From Polaribacter cellanae (lineage in GTDB: Bacteria > Bacteroidota > Bacteroidia > Flavobacteriales > Flavobacteriaceae), in the NCBI RefSeq assembly GCF_017569185.1, contig NZ_CP071869.1, positions 3,276,001 through 3,340,000 of the forward strand: 64,000 nucleotides of DNA. The letters run 5' to 3'. The notes under the pieces are model-generated. The model did not search any database and had not been told where the DNA came from. It saw only the letters and a program-made list of their open reading frames with translations. Below, one piece after another: positions 12,345 through 20,790 of this stretch (position 1 is its first letter; every line of letters begins with the position of its first letter). A program made the translations under genes and the position numbers.

Positions 12345-13967
12345 ATGATTGTAAAAGGAAACATTGTAGATATACAAAACAAGCGAATTTTTAAAGGAGA
12401 AGTCGTTGTCGAAAAAGGAAAAATTTCTACCATTCGTGAAGTAAATCATACTGAAGAAAATTATATTTTACCAGGTTTCGTAGATGCTCATATTCATATA
12501 GAAAGTTCGATGTTAGTACCTTCGGAATTTGCGAAAATAGCAGTTGTTCATGGAACAGTTGCAACGGTTTCAGATCCTCATGAAATTGCCAATGTTTTAG
12601 GCGTAAAAGGTGTCGATTTTATGGTTGAAAACGGAAAGAAAGTTCCGTTAAAATTTAACTTTGGTGCGCCAAGTTGCGTGCCTGCAACTTCTTTTGAAAG
12701 TGCAGGAGCAGTTATTAATGCTGATGATATCGAGAAAATGATGAAAAACCCCGACATTAAATACCTTGCAGAAATGATGAATTATCCTGGTGTTTTATTT
12801 AATGATGAAGAGGTGTTGGCAAAAATAAAACATGCAAAAAATAATAACAAACCTGTTGATGGACATGCTCCAGGATTAAGAGGAGATGATGTTACCAAAT
12901 ACATTGTTGCAGGAATTTCTACAGACCACGAATGTTTTTCTTATGAGGAAGGTTTGGAGAAATTGCAAAAAGGAATGCAAATAATTATAAGAGAAGGAAG
13001 TGCTGCAAAAAACTTCGAAGCATTAATAGATTTACTACCAGAACATTTCGAAAATATGATGTTTTGTTCCGATGACAAACATCCAGATGATTTGTTGTTA
13101 GGGCATATCAACCAGCTTTGTGAACGAGCAGTTGCCAAAGGAATGGATGTTTTTAAAGTATTGCAAGTTGCCTGTGTAAACCCGGTAAAACATTACAATT
13201 TAGAGGTTGGTTTACTACAAAAAGGAGATGATGCCGATTTTATAATTGTGGAAGATTTACAGCAATTCAAGGTTTTAGAAACCTATATAAATGGAGAGTT
13301 GGTTGCTAAAAATGGTAAGTCGTTTGTAAAACATGTAGATTTTGAAGTGTTGAATAATTTCAACACAAATAAAAAGAAAAAAGTAGATTTTAGAGTTGCA
13401 TCTTCAGCAGAAAAAATAAGAGTTATTGAAGCTTTGGATGGCGAATTAGTAACCAATAATATTGAAGCAAAAAGTTTAGTTGTTGATGGGAATTTAGTTT
13501 CAAACACAGCAACAGATGTTTTAAAAATGACGGTTGTAAATCGTTATAAAAAAGAAAAGCCAGCAATTGCATTTATAAAAAACTTTGGAATAAAAGAAGG
13601 TGCCATTGCAAGTTCTGTTGGGCACGATTCACATAATATAATTGCAGTTGGCGTTTCAGACGAAGCCATTTGCAAAGCAGTAAATTTAATTATTGAAAAT
13701 AAAGGAGGCGTTTGTGCTGTAAATTCATCCGAAGAAAAAATTGTTCCATTACCAGTTGCAGGAATTATGTCTGATAAACCTGCCCAAGAAATTGGCAAAT
13801 CGTATGCAAAGTTAGATAAAATAGCAAAACAAATGGGCAGTAAATTACGAGCACCTTATATGAGTTTATCTTTTATGGCTTTGTTGGTAATTCCGTCTTT
13901 AAAATTGTCTGACAAAGGATTGTTTGATGGAAATAGTTTTCAATTTACTTCATTAGAGATTCAATAA
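12345..13967 (+). CDS. ade: Adenine deaminase
   Basis: Ade converts adenine to hypoxanthine and ammonia in purine salvage. From the ATG at 12345 the protein is 540 residues. It opens with a short beta-rich amidohydrolase composite domain, then [11 protein letters not shown] with the first metal His pair, a [10 protein letters not shown] segment, a [12 protein letters not shown] segment with the family-typical Glu, and the DDKHPDDL motif further on. The C-terminal region carries the [10 protein letters not shown] motif of Ade. The ORF could also begin at 12312, but a promoter -7 box lies inside that extension and the extra 11 residues do not look like family sequence. Two folate and PhnA-like genes follow in tight spacing, forming a likely operon. 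Confidence 0.93.
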   Translation: MIVKGNIVDIQNKRIFKGEVVVEKGKISTIREVNHTEENYILPGFVDAHIHIESSMLVPSEFAKIAVVHGTVATVSDPHEIANVLGVKGVDFMVENGKKVPLKFNFGAPSCVPATSFESAGAVINADDIEKMMKNPDIKYLAEMMNYPGVLFNDEEVLAKIKHAKNNNKPVDGHAPGLRGDDVTKYIVAGISTDHECFSYEEGLEKLQKGMQIIIREGSAAKNFEALIDLLPEHFENMMFCSDDKHPDDLLLGHINQLCERAVAKGMDVFKVLQVACVNPVKHYNLEVGLLQKGDDADFIIVEDLQQFKVLETYINGELVAKNGKSFVKHVDFEVLNNFNTNKKKKVDFRVASSAEKIRVIEALDGELVTNNIEAKSLVVDGNLVSNTATDVLKMTVVNRYKKEKPAIAFIKNFGIKEGAIASSVGHDSHNIIAVGVSDEAICKAVNLIIENKGGVCAVNSSEEKIVPLPVAGIMSDKPAQEIGKSYAKLDKIAKQMGSKLRAPYMSLSFMALLVIPSLKLSDKGLFDGNSFQFTSLEIQ

Positions 13968-13974
13968 AAAGCAT

Positions 13975-14526
13975 ATGTTTAAAAAAGAACTTCGAAAAAT
14001 ATATAAGAAAAAAAGAAGGGAATTATCTCCAACACAAAAATTGGAATTTGAGCAAGATATTTACACTCAAATTTTTGAATTGGATTTTTCTGAAATACAG
14101 GTTGTTCATCTTTTTTTAAGTATTAGAAAATACGATGAGATTAACACACAACCCATTATCGATTTTTTAAATAAAAAAAACAAAACACTTGTAGTTAGTA
14201 AATGCGATTTCGAAAATAATACATTGCAACATTTTATTTTCGATAAAAACACCCAATTGGAAGTAAACTCTTGGGGAATTCCAGAACCTGTAAATGCCAA
14301 AGAAATCGACCCAAAAGAAATAGATTTGGTTTTTGTGCCTATGCTAATTTCCGATGAAAACAACTACAGAGTTGGTTATGGAAAAGGATTTTACGATGGT
14401 TTTTTAGCCGAATGCAAACCCCAAGTAAAAACAGTTGGAATTAATTTTTTTAAACCCATTCCAAAAATAAATGATATTCATAAATTTGATGTAGCTTTGA
14501 CACAAATTATTTATCCAAGAAAATGA
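13975..14526 (+). CDS. 5-formyltetrahydrofolate cyclo-ligase
   Basis: A 183-residue protein of typical length for the 5-FTHF cyclo-ligase family, which uses ATP to turn 5-formyl-THF into 5,10-methenyl-THF. The basic N-terminus with KKxRRELS is typical, and the strongly conserved VGYGKGFYDGFL motif binding ATP and folate is present at about residues 130-141. It begins 7 bases after ade and overlaps the next gene by 4 bases (ATGA), so the three are probably co-transcribed. The neighbour ade makes hypoxanthine, so the operon links purine salvage with one-carbon folate supply, which is inference. Confidence 0.92.
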   Translation: MFKKELRKIYKKKRRELSPTQKLEFEQDIYTQIFELDFSEIQVVHLFLSIRKYDEINTQPIIDFLNKKNKTLVVSKCDFENNTLQHFIFDKNTQLEVNSWGIPEPVNAKEIDPKEIDLVFVPMLISDENNYRVGYGKGFYDGFLAECKPQVKTVGINFFKPIPKINDIHKFDVALTQIIYPRK

Positions 14527-15119
14527 GTTTACAACAAGATTTAGAGAAAAGAAGTGGCAACAAATGTGAGTTATGTTCAGCAACCAATAATTTAGCTGTT
14601 TACGATGTAAAACCAACCATAACAGGTGGTGGAGGAATGGATGGAAGTTTGTTGGCTTGTGAGATTTGTATCACTCAAATAGAGAATTCAGAAGAAATGG
14701 ATGCCAATCATTGGCGCTGTTTAAACGACTCTATGTGGAGTGAGTTTAGAGCTGTAAAAGTGGTTGCTTGGCGCATGTTATCTCGTTTAAGAAACGAAGG
14801 TTGGCCAAAAGATTTGTTGGATATGATGTATTTAGAGGATGACGATTTACGTTTCGCAAAGGAGACAGGAGACCATTTAGATGAAAGCGAAAAAATTATT
14901 CATAGAGATGCAAATGGTGCTATTTTACAAGCTGGAGATTCTGTGGTTTTAATTAAAGATTTAAAGGTAAAAGGCTCGAGTATGGTTGCCAAACAAGGAA
15001 CTGCAGTTCGTAGAATTTCTTTAGACCACGAAAACGCAAAATATATCGAGGGAAAAGTTGGACCAACGCAAATTGTAATTATTACAGATTACGTGAAGAA
15101 AATGGCGGAAAAAGAGTAA
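14523..15119 (+). CDS. PhnA domain-containing zinc-ribbon protein
   Basis: A 198-residue protein. The N-terminal region has a four-cysteine zinc ribbon (CELC near residue 18 and CEIC near residue 50) and the C-terminal 65 residues form the SH3-like PhnA domain with the segments DSVVLIKDLKVKG and KVGPTQIVI. Despite its name, PhnA is not shown to work in phosphonate breakdown and its role is uncertain. The start overlaps the stop of the cyclo-ligase gene by 4 bases, indicating translational coupling at the end of the ade operon. Confidence 0.88.
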   Translation: MSLQQDLEKRSGNKCELCSATNNLAVYDVKPTITGGGGMDGSLLACEICITQIENSEEMDANHWRCLNDSMWSEFRAVKVVAWRMLSRLRNEGWPKDLLDMMYLEDDDLRFAKETGDHLDESEKIIHRDANGAILQAGDSVVLIKDLKVKGSSMVAKQGTAVRRISLDHENAKYIEGKVGPTQIVIITDYVKKMAEKE

Positions 15120-15120
15120 T

Positions 15121-15226
15121 CTTCTCTTAATATCTCCAAAGGAGGAGACACTCTTGCGAAACTCTTTTTATAGAATTTGTAGCTCACTTTCCCCTTTGGG
15201 GAAAATGCCTGAAAGACAAAAGGAGA
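15121..15226. repeat. Intergenic palindrome remnant of a Bacteroidetes dispersed repeat
   Basis: This gap holds two short palindromes, CTCCAAAGGAG at 15134-15144 and TTTCCCCTTTGGGGAAAA at 15188-15205, followed by AATGCCTGAAAG. They look like pieces of the GC-richer dispersed repeats often seen between flavobacterial genes. The sequence differs in base content from the flanking genes. It sits between convergent genes and may also help end transcription. Confidence 0.4.
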
Positions 15227-16327
15227 TTACAACATTTTTTGTTGTTTTTTATAAAAAGAATCGGCTTGCAATTTCATTAAATCGCGAGCCATTTTTTGTT
15301 TATAAGCATAAATTTCTTCCTCTGTCGTAATATCTTCATATACTTTTTTGTTGACTGTAATATCTGCTTGCAACAATTGGTTTCTTTGGTCTACTTGTTG
15401 TTTTACCCATGTTTTTACAGCAGATTCGCTATCTTCTAATTTAAAATCGTATTCGCCTTTTGGTGAAATTAATTTTGCGAAAATGGGGGAAGTTTCTATT
15501 GCTAAAAACAACAAGAAAATAAAGAAAGATGGCAACCAAGGCAATTTTCCCAATGCATTTATTCTTGCCATTAATCCATCGAAATTTGCAATAATAGGCT
15601 GTGTTTTACTTTCGTATTTTTTTTGACTTTGTATTAATGTAGCAATAGCTGCTTCTTTATTTTTAATTTTTTCGGTGTTTTCTTTTCTTAAATTATTTAA
15701 TGCTAATAAAGAGGCATCGTGTTTTTCTCGTTTTTCTTTGTAAACAGGTCCTTTGCCTAATAATTTGGTTCCTTTTCTACCTTCAGCTTCTGCTATATAG
15801 GTTTCGTACAAAGCATTTGTTTTCGCTTCTTGGATGTTAATTTCTTGTTTTAAATTTTCGATTTCTGAATTTATTTTCGCGATTTCTGGCGTAAACTGTG
15901 CTGCTATTTGCGTTTTGTTATCCAATGTCATTTGGTTTTTCTCCGTTAACAAAACCTGATTTATTTCTTTCTCAAATAACTTTAATTCTAAAGGTTTAGA
16001 AATTACAATGGCAATAATAACCGCCAATAAAATTCTTGGAGAAGCTTGTATAAATTCTTTCCATTTAGAATCTGACTTTCTAATTGTGGAAACAATAAAA
16101 CGATCTAAATTAAAGATTAATAATCCCCAAACTAGTCCAAAGAAAATGGAAGCAAAGATATTATCGAAGACTGTAAAAAGCGCATAACTTCCAGCAATGG
16201 TTGCCATAATTGCAGTAAAAAAAACGGTGGCTCCAATACCAACATATTTGTTTTGTTCTCCATTAGAACAATTCTCAATTAGGTTTTTATCGACTCCAGA
16301 ACAGGTTAGAAAGAAATTTTTAAGCAC
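15227..16327 (-). CDS. DUF4407 domain-containing membrane protein
   Basis: A 366-residue protein with the DUF4407 layout. Membrane helices lie at about residues 30-50, 57-75 and 92-112. A long, charged, coiled-coil periplasmic region follows (about 120-250, rich in Glu, Lys and Gln), then a final membrane helix near 262-280 and a cytoplasmic tail. The N-terminal segment with a Cys near residue 10 and FNLDRFIVS at about 70-78 is typical. The function of DUF4407 is not known. The gene stands alone on the minus strand. Confidence 0.85.
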   Translation of the reverse strand: MLKNFFLTCSGVDKNLIENCSNGEQNKYVGIGATVFFTAIMATIAGSYALFTVFDNIFASIFFGLVWGLLIFNLDRFIVSTIRKSDSKWKEFIQASPRILLAVIIAIVISKPLELKLFEKEINQVLLTEKNQMTLDNKTQIAAQFTPEIAKINSEIENLKQEINIQEAKTNALYETYIAEAEGRKGTKLLGKGPVYKEKREKHDASLLALNNLRKENTEKIKNKEAAIATLIQSQKKYESKTQPIIANFDGLMARINALGKLPWLPSFFIFLLFLAIETSPIFAKLISPKGEYDFKLEDSESAVKTWVKQQVDQRNQLLQADITVNKKVYEDITTEEEIYAYKQKMARDLMKLQADSFYKKQQKML

Positions 16328-16403
16328 AGTGTGTTGATTTTAAACAGTCATTTCTAGTGAATTGTTGATTAATGAATTTGTTTATAACGAGAACTTGTAA
16401 AAG

Positions 16404-16452
16404 ACTTCTCGATACAATTTTCTTATAAAATCGAAAATTACTTGAAGTGACA
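16404..16452. repeat. Short palindromic intergenic repeat
   Basis: The stretch begins CTTCTCGATACAA, has a central AATTTTC...GAAAATT palindrome and ends ACTTGAAGTGACA. It resembles a dispersed imperfect hairpin repeat known from flavobacterial intergenic regions. It lies upstream of the DUF4407 gene start. Confidence 0.4.
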
Positions 16453-16494
16453 TTGTGAATACTTACAACGTATTAAAACAGAATTTGTTACATG

Positions 16495-16523
16495 AAAAAA
16501 CCTCGAATTTCGAGGTTTTTTTT
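16495..16523 (-). terminator. Intrinsic terminator after the M56 peptidase locus
   Basis: The palindrome CCTCGAA-T-TTCGAGG is bounded by A6 on the left and T8 on the right, so it works in both directions. It lies 25 bases beyond the stop of the small minus-strand frame at 16547-16846, marking the end of the BlaI/M56 operon. Confidence 0.8.
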
Positions 16524-16546
16524 GGACTATAATTAAAATTACTTTA

Positions 16547-16846
16547 TTATTCAACCATTCCAAGTTGATTAATTTTAATTTTTTGATCTTTATTTATAGA
16601 GAAGCTTAAACGATTCCAAGCAGAGCCTTTGTTGCCTATTAAGTATATTTTATCATTTCCTCTTTTTAAATTAAAATAAAATTTGGAACTTTTAAGATCT
16701 GAATTATTTGCCATTCCTAACTCATTAATATCTGAATTTTTATTTGAAAAAGTTAGTTTTTTCCAAGCACAACCTTTTATACATTCTAGTTCTATTTCAT
16801 CATCTTTTTTTTGAATAATTATTTCGAAAGGAATAACTTGAACCAT
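16547..16846 (-). CDS. Probable severed C-terminal module of the M56 (BlaR1-like) protein
   Basis: The 99-residue frame contains two copies of a roughly 45-residue unit: the first has IELECIKGCAWKKLTFS and INELGM, the second IYLIGNKGSAWNRLSFS and INQLGM. Upstream of its ATG the same frame stays open with a five-proline run and joins the end of the M56 gene, where one base change in phase near 16906 would fuse them. The M56 protein also has proline runs in its tail, so the two frames were probably one gene. The ATG at 16844-16846 may not be used. No function is recognised for the repeat. It could be a stand-alone small protein, a broken tail or a sequencing artefact. Confidence 0.55.
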   Translation of the reverse strand: MVQVIPFEIIIQKKDDEIELECIKGCAWKKLTFSNKNSDINELGMANNSDLKSSKFYFNLKRGNDKIYLIGNKGSAWNRLSFSINKDQKIKINQLGMVE

Positions 16847-16903
16847 CTTTTGTTTATTTTTTATTGGAGGAGGTGGAGGTAAATCATTTCCAGTTCTTTT
16901 TTT

Positions 16904-18865
16904 TCAATTAGTATAAGCCTTTTTTGCTTTTAAAATATCTTCTTTTGAAGCTTTTGGATTTGGTGGTGGAGGTGGGATTAATAATTTATCTTCTTTTGTT
17001 AATTCGCTACGTTTTTTGTACCAAACTTTATCTCCTTTACGCAATTTTACATATGGTTTTACAGGGTTGTCAGGATAAGAAACACTATTTTTTTGTGCAC
17101 GATTCATTCTAAAATACATTCCACCTAAATCTGAGAATTCTCTGTCTATAATTTTTTTGTCTTTCTCAGACTTAAAAACATAATGTTTTCCTGTATTTTT
17201 TAGTTTCTCAAAATTAGTATGTTTTTTATTGTATTCTCTTTCAATATCAAGATTTACTAATTTTCCGTTTTTATAATATCTTGCAATTCTTTCATTTTTA
17301 TCAAAAGTGTAGTAGTATCTATTATTATCGATTGTTATAAACCAGTTTGCGTTAAATTTAATAGAATCACTATTTGGATAACTAATTTTTAAAGCATTTA
17401 CATCTTTTATTTTTAATTGAATATTTGTAACTGTTCCTATACTCTGCTTAGAAGATTTATTGGTTGGAATTGGAGAATCTATGTATTCTTTCTTTTTGGG
17501 TGTTTCTACTATTTCTTCAACATTGTATTCGTCTTTTAAATATTTTTGAAATTTTTCTACTCTCTTTTTATTTTGAGCTTCAAAATATTTTGTGGTTTCT
17601 AAGTTTGCTTGATTTTCTTGAGGAAAACGTTTACTTCTTGCATTTTTATATACATGACCATTGGAGTATCTCGCAAAATCTGTATGCTTATAATTGTTTA
17701 ATACTGAATTATCAACAATTTTCCCATCAATCCAAACTGCATATTTGGTTTTATCTTTTAAAGCTTCAAATTGTTTTGGAGAGGGAACAATTTTCTTCAA
17801 TTTTAAAGGTGGAGGAGGTGTTAAACGTGTTTTTTCAATAGCGCTTAATTCATCGTAAGTTTTACTAATTTTATTTCCATTTTTATCCTTACGTATAATT
17901 CTTAGATTTTTATAAACGTATTTTTTGTAAATTTCTGAATCAGATAGTTTTTCTTGATTATTTGGCTGTTCATGGACAGTTTCAATATTATCTTGCTTTT
18001 CTTGCGCTTCAACTCTTTCTGCAAAGAGGAAAATAAATCCTGCAATTAACGGAATTACCGCCAGTTTTTTTAGCAAGATTTTGGTGTGGGAACTTTTTGT
18101 AGTCATCATTTCTAATCTTTTTTTTGTGAGTGAATAATTCAAATTACTGGCCAAGTAATATTCGTTGTTCCAAGCAGCTTTATTTAATAATAAATGCTGG
18201 TATTGGAATGGGTTTTTATATTGATTGATAACCTTTTCGTCGGCTAAAAATTCATGGTTTAATTGGATTGCTTTTTTTAAGAAAATAAACAACGGATTTA
18301 CCCAAAAAACAGCTTGTAAAAGTTCTATAAATAAAACATCAAACGTGTGTTTTTGTGTTACGTGTGTTAATTCGTGTGTAAATAATTCTGCTTCTATTTT
18401 TCCGTTTTTATAGTCTGTTTTGTTAATGAAAATAAAATTCCAAAATGTGTGTGGTAGTATTTTATCTTCTACTAATACCAAGGTTGCTTTTCCTTGTTTT
18501 ACCTTTTCATTTTCATGAATTTTCTTTATAATTTTATACAAATTTCGTACAAATCTGTATAGCAGAATCGCACAAATAAAAAGGTAGATTCCCAAAATTA
18601 TTTGAGAGTAATCGATCCTTTCTTCAATAAGTATTGGGGTGGTGTTTTCCACAAAGAAAGAATCTTCCATGGTTGTTGGAACTGTATTTACAATTGATTT
18701 TACATAGGTTGTAAAGGTTATTAACGGCGCTAAAAACGAAAACAAAACACTTCCTAATAAATAGAAACGATTAAAGTTGTGCATTTTTTCTTTTTCCAAC
18801 ACAAAATGATAGAAAAATAACAAAAGTGCTAAACAAGTTGCCGATTTTAAGAGGTAAATAATCAT
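16904..18865 (-). CDS. M56 family metallopeptidase, BlaR1/MecR1-like sensor
   Basis: A 653-residue membrane protein. Helices lie near residues 2-20, 34-54 and 92-110. The zinc protease motif HELTH (within FTHELTHVTQKH) lies near residues 166-170, with HEFLADE downstream. A further membrane helix near 270-287 precedes a long extracytoplasmic region that is rich in Lys and carries two proline runs. BlaR1-like proteases sense an envelope signal and inactivate a BlaI repressor. Unlike BlaR1, there is no penicillin-binding domain. The start overlaps the BlaI gene by 4 bases. The C-terminus seems cut short by a frameshift at the TGA just before an A-run (16897-16904), leaving a duplicated module in the next frame. 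Confidence 0.85.
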   Translation of the reverse strand: MIIYLLKSATCLALLLFFYHFVLEKEKMHNFNRFYLLGSVLFSFLAPLITFTTYVKSIVNTVPTTMEDSFFVENTTPILIEERIDYSQIILGIYLFICAILLYRFVRNLYKIIKKIHENEKVKQGKATLVLVEDKILPHTFWNFIFINKTDYKNGKIEAELFTHELTHVTQKHTFDVLFIELLQAVFWVNPLFIFLKKAIQLNHEFLADEKVINQYKNPFQYQHLLLNKAAWNNEYYLASNLNYSLTKKRLEMMTTKSSHTKILLKKLAVIPLIAGFIFLFAERVEAQEKQDNIETVHEQPNNQEKLSDSEIYKKYVYKNLRIIRKDKNGNKISKTYDELSAIEKTRLTPPPPLKLKKIVPSPKQFEALKDKTKYAVWIDGKIVDNSVLNNYKHTDFARYSNGHVYKNARSKRFPQENQANLETTKYFEAQNKKRVEKFQKYLKDEYNVEEIVETPKKKEYIDSPIPTNKSSKQSIGTVTNIQLKIKDVNALKISYPNSDSIKFNANWFITIDNNRYYYTFDKNERIARYYKNGKLVNLDIEREYNKKHTNFEKLKNTGKHYVFKSEKDKKIIDREFSDLGGMYFRMNRAQKNSVSYPDNPVKPYVKLRKGDKVWYKKRSELTKEDKLLIPPPPPNPKASKEDILKAKKAYTN

Positions 18866-19233
18866 TTTTGTTGCTTTTTAATTTGACTGTCAATTACCTT
18901 TTTTAATTCCTCTAACTCGTCTGTAGAAAGGTTGGTTTCCTTTGTGAAAAATGACGCAAACTGACTCGCAGAATCGTTAAAGAAATTTTTAATCAACCCA
19001 TTTACGTGGTTCGAAAAATAGTCTGTCTTTTTAATAATCGGATAATATTCTCGTGATTTTCCGAATAATTTATAGTTGATAAAACCTTTATCAGCAATTC
19101 TTTTTAACAAAGTAGCCACTGTTGTTGTTGCTGGTTTTGGTTCTGGATAATCTTCTAATAAATCTTTTAAAAATGCTTTTTTACGTTTCCATAAATACTG
19201 CATTAATTGTTCTTCGGTTTTAGATAATTGCAT
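18862..19233 (-). CDS. BlaI/MecI/CopY family repressor
   Basis: A 123-residue winged-helix repressor of the usual BlaI length. The N-terminal KTEEQLMQYLWKRKKAFLKDLLEDYP and the ATTTVATLLKRIADKGF recognition-helix region are typical, with a C-terminal dimerisation helix and a Lys/Gln tail. BlaI-type proteins bind TACA-nn-TGTA palindromes as dimers and are cleaved when the partner M56 protease is activated. The gene is translationally coupled to that protease. Its own promoter overlaps two such palindromes (19250-19263 and 19278-19291), so autoregulation is likely. Confidence 0.9.
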   Translation of the reverse strand: MQLSKTEEQLMQYLWKRKKAFLKDLLEDYPEPKPATTTVATLLKRIADKGFINYKLFGKSREYYPIIKKTDYFSNHVNGLIKNFFNDSASQFASFFTKETNLSTDELEELKKVIDSQIKKQQK

Positions 19234-19249
19234 AAGAATTCTATTTTAC

Positions 19250-19291
19250 TCTACAAACATAGAACAAAAAAATGAATTCTACAAATGTAGA
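19250..19291 (-). promoter_or_regulatory. BlaI promoter overlapping two operator palindromes
   Basis: Two 14-base palindromes lie 28 bases apart centre to centre: TCTACAAATGTAGA at 19278-19291 (perfect) and TCTACAAACATAGA at 19250-19263 (imperfect). Each has the TACA-nn-TGTA-like core of BlaI/MecI operators. Read on the minus strand, a TTTG -33 box (19282-19285) lies in the first and a TATGTTTG -7 box (19254-19261) in the second, with a 20-base spacer. A bound repressor dimer on either site would block the promoter. Confidence 0.7.
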
Positions 19292-19306
19292 GTTAAAATA
19301 TTCTGC

Positions 19307-19350
19307 AAAAAAAAAACACCTTATAACAAAATGTAATTTGTTATAAGGTG
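19307..19350 (-). terminator. Intrinsic terminator of the ompA-like gene
   Basis: The 14-base arms CACCTTATAACAAA and TTTGTTATAAGGTG (19317-19350) enclose a 6-base loop. On the minus strand the stem is followed by a T-run of about 10. It lies 48 bases after the OmpA-like stop and ends that gene before the BlaI promoter. Confidence 0.85.
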
Positions 19351-19398
19351 TAATCTCCAAAGTATACTAAATAATAATTTAATACGAACTTTTATTAT

Positions 19399-20568
19399 TT
19401 ATTTGATAAAAAATGTTACTCTTCTAGCTAATTGTCTAGCATCTTTGGAAACACTTGTATCTTCGCCATTACCTTTATAAGATAATCTGCTAGCATCTAT
19501 TCCTGCAGCAACTAAAATGTCGTAGACTTTTTTAGCTCTTTTTGCAGACAAAGCAGTGTTGTATCCATCAAGTCCAGTTTCATCTGCATAACCTATTAAT
19601 TCTGCATTTACAGACGAATTTTGTTTCATATATAATTTTAGATAATTAATAGCATTATGAGATCCTTTTTGGATTGTTGTTTTGTTTACATCGAAATAAA
19701 CATTTACATAACCATTGTTAAATAACTCCTTAACGAAATCTTTATTTGCAACAGTATTTGTAGCGTTATTGTTTGTGTTTGCTTTGTTGTATCTGCGATC
19801 TAATTCCGACATTAATTTGTTTTTATCAAAGTCAGTATTTTTCTTTTTCAACTCAGCAATTTTATCTTCTGCTTGTTGCAAACGATTTTGAATTTCTTCT
19901 AATTCGTTTGCTTCCATAACATCTTCGTAATACCAATCTGCGTGCTTTTCGTGGTTACCTAAAGCAATATTTAAACCAGCAGAATAATTAAAAATACCAC
20001 CTGTTAACCCTCTTCTCTTAATAGTTGCTGTTCCATCGAAAGTACGTTGTTGGTAAAAATGCCCAATTGCAGATACGTCGAAAAATAAAGAAACTCTATC
20101 TGTTAATTTAACTTGAGGTGTAATACCAGCCATTACATTAATTACTTGATCGCGACTCGCATCTACAGGCGATTTTGGGTATAATCTAGAAAAACCAGCT
20201 CCACCATGTAATAAAAGATTAAAACGATTTGTCCAGCTTTTAAAGTTTAAAATATTTCCAGCATTTACAACACCTTCTAAAGAGGCTCTGTAATAATTAG
20301 ATTCGAAAGGCTTACTGTTTTTACCTTCTGTAAACTTATTGTAACCTAAATCTAAACGAAGACCAAATTTTTCGTTAAACATATATCTTACACCTAAGTT
20401 GGTTTGCCAAAAATCTGGCTGTTTAATTTCTGGATTATAACCTGAAGCTAAAGGAAATACAGGGGTGTGAACACCAACTCCTACGTCTATAGACCATTGG
20501 TTAAAGTCTTGTGCATTTGTTTGAAACATGGAACCAAATAAAAGAGTTCCTAGTAATAATTTTTTCAT
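19399..20568 (-). CDS. OmpA family outer membrane protein
   Basis: From the ATG at 20568 the protein is 389 residues. It starts with a signal peptide ending near an Asn-Ala-Gln site, then an eight-strand-type beta-barrel region (about 20-205), a linker with a short coiled coil, and a C-terminal OmpA peptidoglycan-binding domain (about 285-389) with YFDVNKTTI, GYADETG and LSAKRAKKVYD motifs. It probably anchors the outer membrane to the cell wall. An earlier in-frame ATG at 20592 would add eight polar residues before the signal peptide and is less likely. A promoter-like TAATTTTG box lies upstream and a strong terminator downstream. Confidence 0.92.
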   Translation of the reverse strand: MKKLLLGTLLFGSMFQTNAQDFNQWSIDVGVGVHTPVFPLASGYNPEIKQPDFWQTNLGVRYMFNEKFGLRLDLGYNKFTEGKNSKPFESNYYRASLEGVVNAGNILNFKSWTNRFNLLLHGGAGFSRLYPKSPVDASRDQVINVMAGITPQVKLTDRVSLFFDVSAIGHFYQQRTFDGTATIKRRGLTGGIFNYSAGLNIALGNHEKHADWYYEDVMEANELEEIQNRLQQAEDKIAELKKKNTDFDKNKLMSELDRRYNKANTNNNATNTVANKDFVKELFNNGYVNVYFDVNKTTIQKGSHNAINYLKLYMKQNSSVNAELIGYADETGLDGYNTALSAKRAKKVYDILVAAGIDASRLSYKGNGEDTSVSKDARQLARRVTFFIK

Positions 20569-20594
20569 AGTTTTATATGTTTTATAATTCAATA

Positions 20595-20602
20595 CAAAAT
20601 TA
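20595..20602 (-). promoter_or_regulatory. Probable -7 box of the ompA-like gene
   Basis: On the minus strand this reads TAATTTTG, a full match to TAnnTTTG, 26 bases before the ATG at 20568. The -33 element is weak (a T-run near 20617-20620). Confidence 0.4.
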
Positions 20603-20751
20603 AGGCATTGCCATATAAAACCATTGAAGAAACCGTTAAAGTTAGATTGATTTAAAGTGAAATTTTTCTTAAAATTCGTAGCTATAGCTGTTAAAATTTA
20701 ACATTTTAATAAAGACGGTATTGTCGTTTTAAATTTTTAAAAAAAGCTTTA

Positions 20752-20759
20752 TATATTTG
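20752..20759 (+). promoter_or_regulatory. Probable -7 box of the cyclophilin operon
   Basis: TATATTTG at 20752-20759 matches the Bacteroidetes -7 consensus, 31 bases before the ATG at 20791. A TTTT at 20727-20730 at 21-base spacing may serve as a weak -33 box. Confidence 0.45.
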
Positions 20760-20790
20760 TGTTCTGTAAATCAGTAAATTACTGGGAAAA

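Noticed and set aside
16547..16910. Programmed frameshift in the M56 gene
   Set aside because: The stop comes before most of the A-run, the AAT codon at the P site does not re-pair well in the +1 frame, and no stimulatory structure is evident; a simple indel is more likely, though not proven.
18862..19233. Beta-lactam resistance locus
   Set aside because: The BlaI/M56 pair lacks a beta-lactamase gene and the sensor lacks a penicillin-binding domain, so general envelope sensing is the safer reading.
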